Assembly: GCA_964016885.1 (NCBI GenBank)
Contig: OZ024743.1
Location: 176,894,574 to 176,958,573 of the forward strand
Length of the DNA: 64,000 nucleotides
Source of the DNA: Eledone cirrhosa
Lineage: Eukaryota > Mollusca > Cephalopoda > Octopoda > Eledonidae
Direction of reading: 5' to 3'
Below are positions 57,701 to 64,000 of this stretch, piece by piece. The notes beneath the pieces are model-generated. The model was given only the letters and a program-made list of their open reading frames with translations. It was not told the origin of the DNA and ran no database searches. Position 1 is the stretch's first letter, and each line of letters opens with the position of its first letter. The translations under genes were made by a program, and so were the position numbers.

Positions 57701-60700
57701 TCACTCCCTACCACAGCTGAGATATACCACCTAGACTGGGATGTAGAGTCTGTCACTCCCTACCACAACTGAGATATACCACCTAGACTGGGGTGTTGAG
57801 TCTGTCACTCTCTACCACAGCTGAGATATACCACCTAGACTGGGGTGTTGAGTCTGTCACTCTCTACCACAGCTGAGATATACCACCTGGACTGGGGTGT
57901 AGAGTCTGTCACTCCCTACCACAGCTGAGATATACCACCTAGACTGGGCTGTAGAGTCTGTCACTCCCTACCACAGCTGAGATATACCACCTAGATGGGG
58001 TGTTGAGTCTGTCACTCCCTACCACAGCTGAGATATACCACCTAGACTGGGGTGTAGAGTCTGTCACTCACTACCACAGCTGAGATAGACCAACTAGACT
58101 GGGGTGTTGAGTCTGTCACTTTCTACCACAGCTGAGATATACCACCTAGACTGGGGTGTAGAGTCTGTCACTCTCTACCACAGCTGAGATATACCACCTA
58201 GACTGGGGTGTTTAGTCTGTCACTCTCTACCACAGCTGAGATATACAACCTAGACTGGGGTGGAGAGTCTGTTACTCTCTACCACAGCTGAGATATACCA
58301 CCTAGAATGGGGTGTTGAGTCTGTCACTCCCTACCAGAGCTGAGATATACCACCTAGACTGGGGTGTTGAGTTTGTCACTCCCTACTTCAGCTGAGATAT
58401 ACCACCTAGACTGGGGTGTTGAGTCTGTCACTCCCTACCACACCTGAGATATACCACCTAGACTGGGGTGTTGAGTCTGTCACTCCCTACCACAGCTGAG
58501 ATATACCACCTGGACTGGGGTGTTGAGTCTGTCACTCTCTACCACAGCTGAGATATACCACCTAGACAGGGGTGTAGAGTTTGTAACTCCCTACCACAAC
58601 TGAGATATACCACTTAGACTTTGGTGTTGAGTCTGTCACTTACAGCTGAGATATACCACCTTGACTGGGGTGTTGAATCTGTCACTCCCTACCACAGCTG
58701 AGATATACCACCTAGACTGGGATGTAGAGTCTGTCACTCCCTACCACAACTGAGATATACCACCTAGACTGGGGTGTTGAGTCTGTCACTCTCTACCACA
58801 GCTGAGATATACCACCTAGACTGGGGTGTTGAGTCTGTCACTCTCTACCTCAGCTGAGATATGCCACCTGGACTGGGGTGTAGAGTCTGTCACTCCCTAC
58901 CACAGCTGAGATATACCACCTAGACTGGGCTGTAGAGTCTGTCACTCCCTACCACAGCTGAGATATAACACCTAGATGGGGTGTTGAGTCTGTCACTCCC
59001 TACCACAGCTGAGATATACCACCTAGACTGGGGTGTTGAGTCTGTACCTTTCTACCACAGCTGAGATATACCACCTAGACTGGGGTGTAGAGTCTGTCAC
59101 TCACTACCACAGCTGAGATATACCACCTAGACTGGGGTGTTGAGTCAGTCACTCTCTACCACAGCTGAGATATACCACCTGGACTGGGGTGTAGAGTCTG
59201 TCACTCCCTACCACAGCTGAGATATACCACCTAGACTGGGCTGTAGAGTCTGTCACTCCCTACCACAGCTGAGATATACCACCTAGATGGGGTGTTGAGT
59301 CTGTCACTCCCTACCACAGCTGAGATATACCACCTAGACTGGGGTGTTGAGTCTGTACCTTTCTACCACAGCTGAGATATACCACCTAGACTGGGGTGTA
59401 CAGTCTGTCACTCACTACCACAGCTGAGATATACCAACTAGACTGGGGTGTTGAGTCTGTCACTTTCTACCACAGCTGAGATATACCACCTAGACTGGGG
59501 TGTAGAGTCTGTCACTCTCTACCACAGCTGAGATATACCACCTAGACTGGGGTGTTGAGTTTGTCACTCCTTACCACAGCTGAGATATACCTCCTAGACT
59601 GGGGTGTAGAGTCTGTCACTCTCTACCACAGCTGAGATATACCACCTAGACTGGGGTGTTGAGTCTGTCACTCCCTACCACAGCTGAGATATACCACCTA
59701 AACTGGGGTGTTGAGTCTGTCACTTTCTACCACAGCTGAGATATACCACCTAGACTGGGGTGTTGAATCTGTCACTCCCTACCACAGCTGAGATATACCA
59801 CCTAGACTGGGGTGTAGAGTCTGTCACTCTCTGCCACAGCTGAGATATACCACCTAGATGGGGTGTTGAGTCTGTCACTCCCTACCACAGCTGAGATATA
59901 CCACCTAGACTGGGGTGTTGAGTCTGTACCTTTCTACCACAGCTGAGATATACCACCTAGACTGGGGTGTAGAGTCTGTCACTCACTACCACAGCTGAGA
60001 TATACCACCTAGACTGGGGTGTTGAGTCAGTCACTCTCTACCACAGCTGAGATATACCACCTGGACTGGGGTGTAGAGTCTGTCACTCCCTACCACAGCT
60101 GAGATATACCACCTAGACTGGGCTGTAGAGTCTGTCACTCCCTACCACAGCTGAGATATACCACCTAGATGGGGTGTTGAGTCTGTCACTCCCTACCACA
60201 GCTGAGATATACCACCTAGACTGGGGTGTTGAGTCTGTACCTTTCTACCACAGCTGAGATATACCACCTAGACTGGGGTGTAGAGTATGTCACTCACTAC
60301 CACAGCTGAGATATACCAACTAGACTGGGGGGTTGAGTCTGTCACTTTCTACCACAGCTGAGATATACCACCTAGACTGGGGTGTAGAGTCTGTCACTCT
60401 CTACCACAGCTGAGATATACCACCTAGACTGGGGTGTTGAGTTTGTCACTCCTTACCACAGCTGAGATATACCACCTAGACTGGGGTGTAGAGTCTGTCA
60501 CTCTCTACCACAGCTGAGATATACCACCTAGACTGGGGTGTAGAGTCTGTTACTCTCTACCACAGCTGAGATATACCACCTAGACTGGGGTGTTGAGTCT
60601 GTCACTCCCTACCAGAGCTGAGATATACCACCTAGACTGGGGTGTTGAGTTTGTCACTCCCTACTTCAGCTGAGATATACCACCTAGACTGGGGTGTTGA

Positions 60701-63700
60701 GTCTGTCACTCCCTACCACACCTGAGATATACCACCTAGACTGGGGTGTTGAGTCTGTCACTCCCTACCACAGCTGAGATATACCACCTGGACTGGGGTG
60801 TTGAGTCTGTCACTCCCTACCACAGCTGAGATATACCACCTAGACTGGGGTGTAGAGTCTGTCACTCTCTACCACAGCTGAGATATACCACCTAGATGGG
60901 GTGTTGAGTCTGTCACTTACAGCTGAGATATACCACCTTGACTGGGGTGTTGAATCTGTCACTCCCTACCACAGCTGAGATATACCACCTAGACTGGGAT
61001 GTAGAGTCTGTCACTCCCTACCACAACTGAGATATACCACCTAGACTGGGGTGTTGAGTCTGTCACTCTCTACCACAGCTGAGATATACCACCTAGACTG
61101 GGGTGTAGAGTCTGTCACTCCCTACCAGTGCTGAGATATACCACCTAGACTGGGGTGTTGAGTCTGTCACTCCCTACCACAGCTGAGATATACCACCTAG
61201 ACTGGGGTGTTGAGTCTGTCACTCTCTACCACAGCTGAGATATACCACCTAGACAGGGGTGTAGAGTCTGTCACTCCCTACCACAACTGAGATATACCAC
61301 TTAGACTGGGGTGTTGAGTCTGTCACTTACAGCTGAGATATACCACCTAGACTGGGGTGTAGAGTCTTTCGCTCCCTACCACAGATGAGATATACCACCT
61401 AGACTGGGGTGTTGAGTCTGTCACTCCCTACCACAGCTGAGATATACCACCTAGACTGGGATGTAGAGTCTGTCACTCCCTACCACAACTGAGATATACC
61501 ACCTAGACTGGGGTGTTGAGTCTGTCACTCTCTACCACAGCTGAGATATACCACCTAGACTGGGGTGTTGAGTCTGTCACTCTCTACCACAGCTGAGATA
61601 TACCACCTGGACTGGGGTGTAGAGTCTGTCACTCCCTACCACAGCTGAGATATACCACCTAGACTGGGCTGTAGAGTCTGTCACTCCCTACCACAGCTGA
61701 GATATACCACCTAGATGGGGTGTTGAGTCTGTCACTCCCTACCACAGCTGAGATATACCACCTAGACTGGGGTGTAGAGTCTGTCACTCACTACCACAGC
61801 TGAGATATACCAACTAGACTGGGGTGTTGAGTCTGTCACTTTCTACCACAGCTGAGATATACCACCTAGACTGGGGTGTAGAGTCTGTCACTCTCTACCA
61901 CAGCTGAGATATACCACCTAGACTGGGGTATTGAGTTTGTCACTCCTTACCACAGCTGAGATATACCACCTAGACTGGGGTGTAGAGTCTGTCACTCTCT
62001 ACCACAGCTGAGATATACCACCTAGACTGGGGTGTTGAGTCTGTCACTCCCTACCACAGCTGAGATATACCACCTAAACTGGGGTGTTGAGTCTGTCACT
62101 TTCTACCACAGCTGAGATATACCACCTAGACTGGGGTGTTGAATCTGTCACTCCCTACCACAGCTGAGATATACCACCTAGACTGGGGTGTAGAGTCTGT
62201 CACTCTCTACCACAGCTGAGATATACCACCTAGACTGGGGTGTTTAGTCTGTCACTCTCTACCACAGCTGAGATATACCACCCAGACTGGGGTGTAGAGT
62301 CTGTTACTCTCTACCACAGCTGAGATATACCACCTAGACTGGGGTTTTGAGTCTGTCACTCCCTACCAGAGCTGAGATATACCACCTAGACTGGGGTGTT
62401 GAGTTTGTCACTCCCTACTTCAGCTGAGATATACCACCTAGACTGGGGTGTTGAGTCTGTCACTCCCTACCACACCTGAGATATACCACCTAGACTGGGG
62501 TGTTGAGTCTGTCACTCCCTACCACAGCTGAGATATACCACCTGGACTGGGGTGTTGAGTCTGTCACTCTCTACCACAGCTGAGATATACCACCTAGACA
62601 GGGGTGTAGAGTCTGTCACTCCCTACCACAACTGAGATATACCACTTAGACTTTGGTGTTGAGTCTGTCACTTACAGCTGAGATATACCACCCTGACTGG
62701 GGTGTTGAATCTGTCACTCCCTACCACAGCTGAGATATACCACCTAGACTGGGGTGTAGAGTCTTTCGCTCCCTACCACAGATGAGATATACCACCTAGA
62801 CTGGGGTGTTGAGTCTGTCACTCCCTACCACAGCTGAGATATACCACCTAGACTGGGATGTAGAGTCTGTCACTCCCTACCACAACTGAGATATACCACC
62901 TAGACTGGGGTGTTGAGTCTGTCACTCTCTACCACAGCTGAGATATACCACCTAGACTGGGCTGTAGAGTCTGTCACTCCCTACCACAGCTGAGATATAC
63001 CACCTAGATGGGGTGTTGAGTCTGTCACTCCCTACCACAGCTGAGATATACCACCTGGACTGGGGTGTTGAGTCTGTCACTCTCTACCACAGCTGAGATA
63101 TACCACCTAGACAGGGGTGTAGAGTCTGTCACTCCCTACCACAACTGAGATATACCACTTAGACTTTGGTGTTGAGTCTGTCACTTACAGCTTAGATATA
63201 CCACCTTGACTGGGGTGTTGAATCTGTCACTCCCTACCACAGCTGAGATATACCACCTAGACTGGGATGTAGAGTCTGTCACTCCCTACCACAACTGAGA
63301 TATACCACCTAGACTGGGGTGTTGAGTCTGTCACTCTCTACCACAGCTGAGATATACCACCTAGACTGGGGTGTAGAGTCTGTCACTCCCTACCAGTGCT
63401 GAGATATACCACCTAGACTGGGGTGTTGAGTCTGTCACCTACAGCTGAGATATACCACCTAGACTGGGGTGTAGAGTCTTTCGCTCCCTACCACAGATGA
63501 GATATACCACCTAGACTGGGGTGTTGAGTCTGTCACTCCCTACCACAGCTGAGATATACCACCTAGACTGGGATGTAGAGTCTGTCACTCCCTACCACAA
63601 CTGAGATATACCACCTAGACTGGGGTGTTGAGTCTGTCACTCTCTACCACAGCTGAGATATACCACCTGGACTGGGGTGTAGAGTCTGTCACTCCCTACC

Positions 63701-64000
63701 ACAGCTGAGATATACCACCTAGACTGGGCTGTAGAGTCTGTCACTCCCTACCACAGCTGAGATATACCACCTAGATGGGGTGTTGAGTCTGTCACTCCCT
63801 ACCACAGCTGAGATATACCACCTAGACTGGGGTGTAGAGTCTGTCACTCACTACCACAGCTGAGATATACCAACTAGACTGGGGTGTTGAGTCTGTCACT
63901 TTCTACCACAGCTGAGATATACCACCTAGACTGGGGTGTAGAGTCTGTCACTCTCTACCACAGCTGAGATATACCACCTAGACTGGGGTGTTGAGTTTGT
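54000..64000 (+). repeat. 3,720-bp higher-order blocks, two and a half copies
   Basis: 57301-57660 and 61021-61380 are the same base for base in the lines I compared, offset 3,720. gagatagaccaac at 54,363 and 58,084 gives 3,721, the extra base coming from a longer G run at 56,600 than at 60,323. The last part (from about 61,800) diverges in monomer order, with closely spaced repeats of agagtctttcgctcc near 61,361, 62,759 and 63,471. Confidence 0.88.

Larger units (their letters stand above)
28029..64000 (+). repeat. 52-bp satellite array, about 690 monomers, open at the right edge
   Basis: The core gatataccacctagactggg, then gtgttgagtctgtcactccc, then taccacagctga repeats head to tail, 52 bp apart (for example gatata at 28088, 28140 and 28192), with no interruption to the end of the window. 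Variation is concentrated at a few positions: ttgag/tagag in the middle, and ctccct/ctctct/ctttct/ctcact before acc. Shortened monomers also occur (ctagatgggg, minus 3; cacttacagctg, minus 6; accacactgag, minus 2). The consensus is about 52% G+C, contains no CpG, and carries PvuII/AluI (CAGCTG) and BfaI (CTAG) sites in each unit. A 5-bp inverted repeat, agact/agtct, could form a small stem. No long open frame: the 61-codon frames recurring inside are artefacts of particular monomer runs. Confidence 0.98.

Noticed and set aside
28029..64000. CRISPR array
   Set aside because: Repeats are directly adjacent with no unique spacers, no cas genes, and the DNA is eukaryotic.
28029..64000. Telomeric or centromere-protein-B-box array
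   Set aside because: No TTAGGG-type repeats and no CENP-B-box-like motif in the monomer. A centromeric role cannot be judged from sequence alone.

Overview
The window looks like nuclear DNA of a cephalopod mollusc, most likely an octopus. This is inferred from the repeats: tRNA-derived SINEs of the types common in cephalopods, RTE-like LINE 3' ends finished with (ATG)n, very long (GT)n/(TA)n tracts, and spliced exons rather than compact genes. No bacterial, phage or organellar gene is visible, and no intact gene of any kind. About 90% of the window is repetitive.

Layout. 1-5,280: AT-rich DNA with a foldback element, SINE and LINE fragments, small minisatellites and one TTAA-flanked MITE. 5,281-6,608: trinucleotide-rich DNA leading into an 11-copy array of a 94-bp unit. 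6,800-15,880: about 9 kb of GT-rich tandem DNA with nested duplications of about 680 bp and 2.27 kb, ending in three copies of a GT-block plus AT-spacer unit. 16,000-28,015: the least repetitive part. It is intergenic or intronic DNA with at least five kinds of decayed non-LTR retrotransposon 3' ends, several SINEs and three more MITE copies. It also holds two minus-strand segments (25,421-25,543 and 23,852-24,068) with good splice signals and matching reading phase, read here as two consecutive exons of one host gene I cannot name. 28,029-64,000: one uninterrupted head-to-tail satellite, 52-bp monomer, roughly 690 copies, organised into nested higher-order blocks of 2,173, 2,945, 3,517, 3,720 and 4,395 bp. 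It runs off the right edge.

How the parts relate. The LINEs supply the reverse transcriptase end sequences, and at least one SINE family carries the same 3' tail. That tail is the coding end of the LINE ORF (last codons plus stop codon) and can fold into a short hairpin, a good example of SINE parasitism on a LINE. The MITEs look like non-autonomous relatives of a TTAA-targeting transposon. The satellite begins within a few bases of a decayed LINE 3' end and about 2.5 kb upstream of the upstream exon, so the host gene may contain, or start beyond, a very large satellite block. The long open frames over the GT array, the 94-bp array and the satellite are products of repeat composition, not genes.
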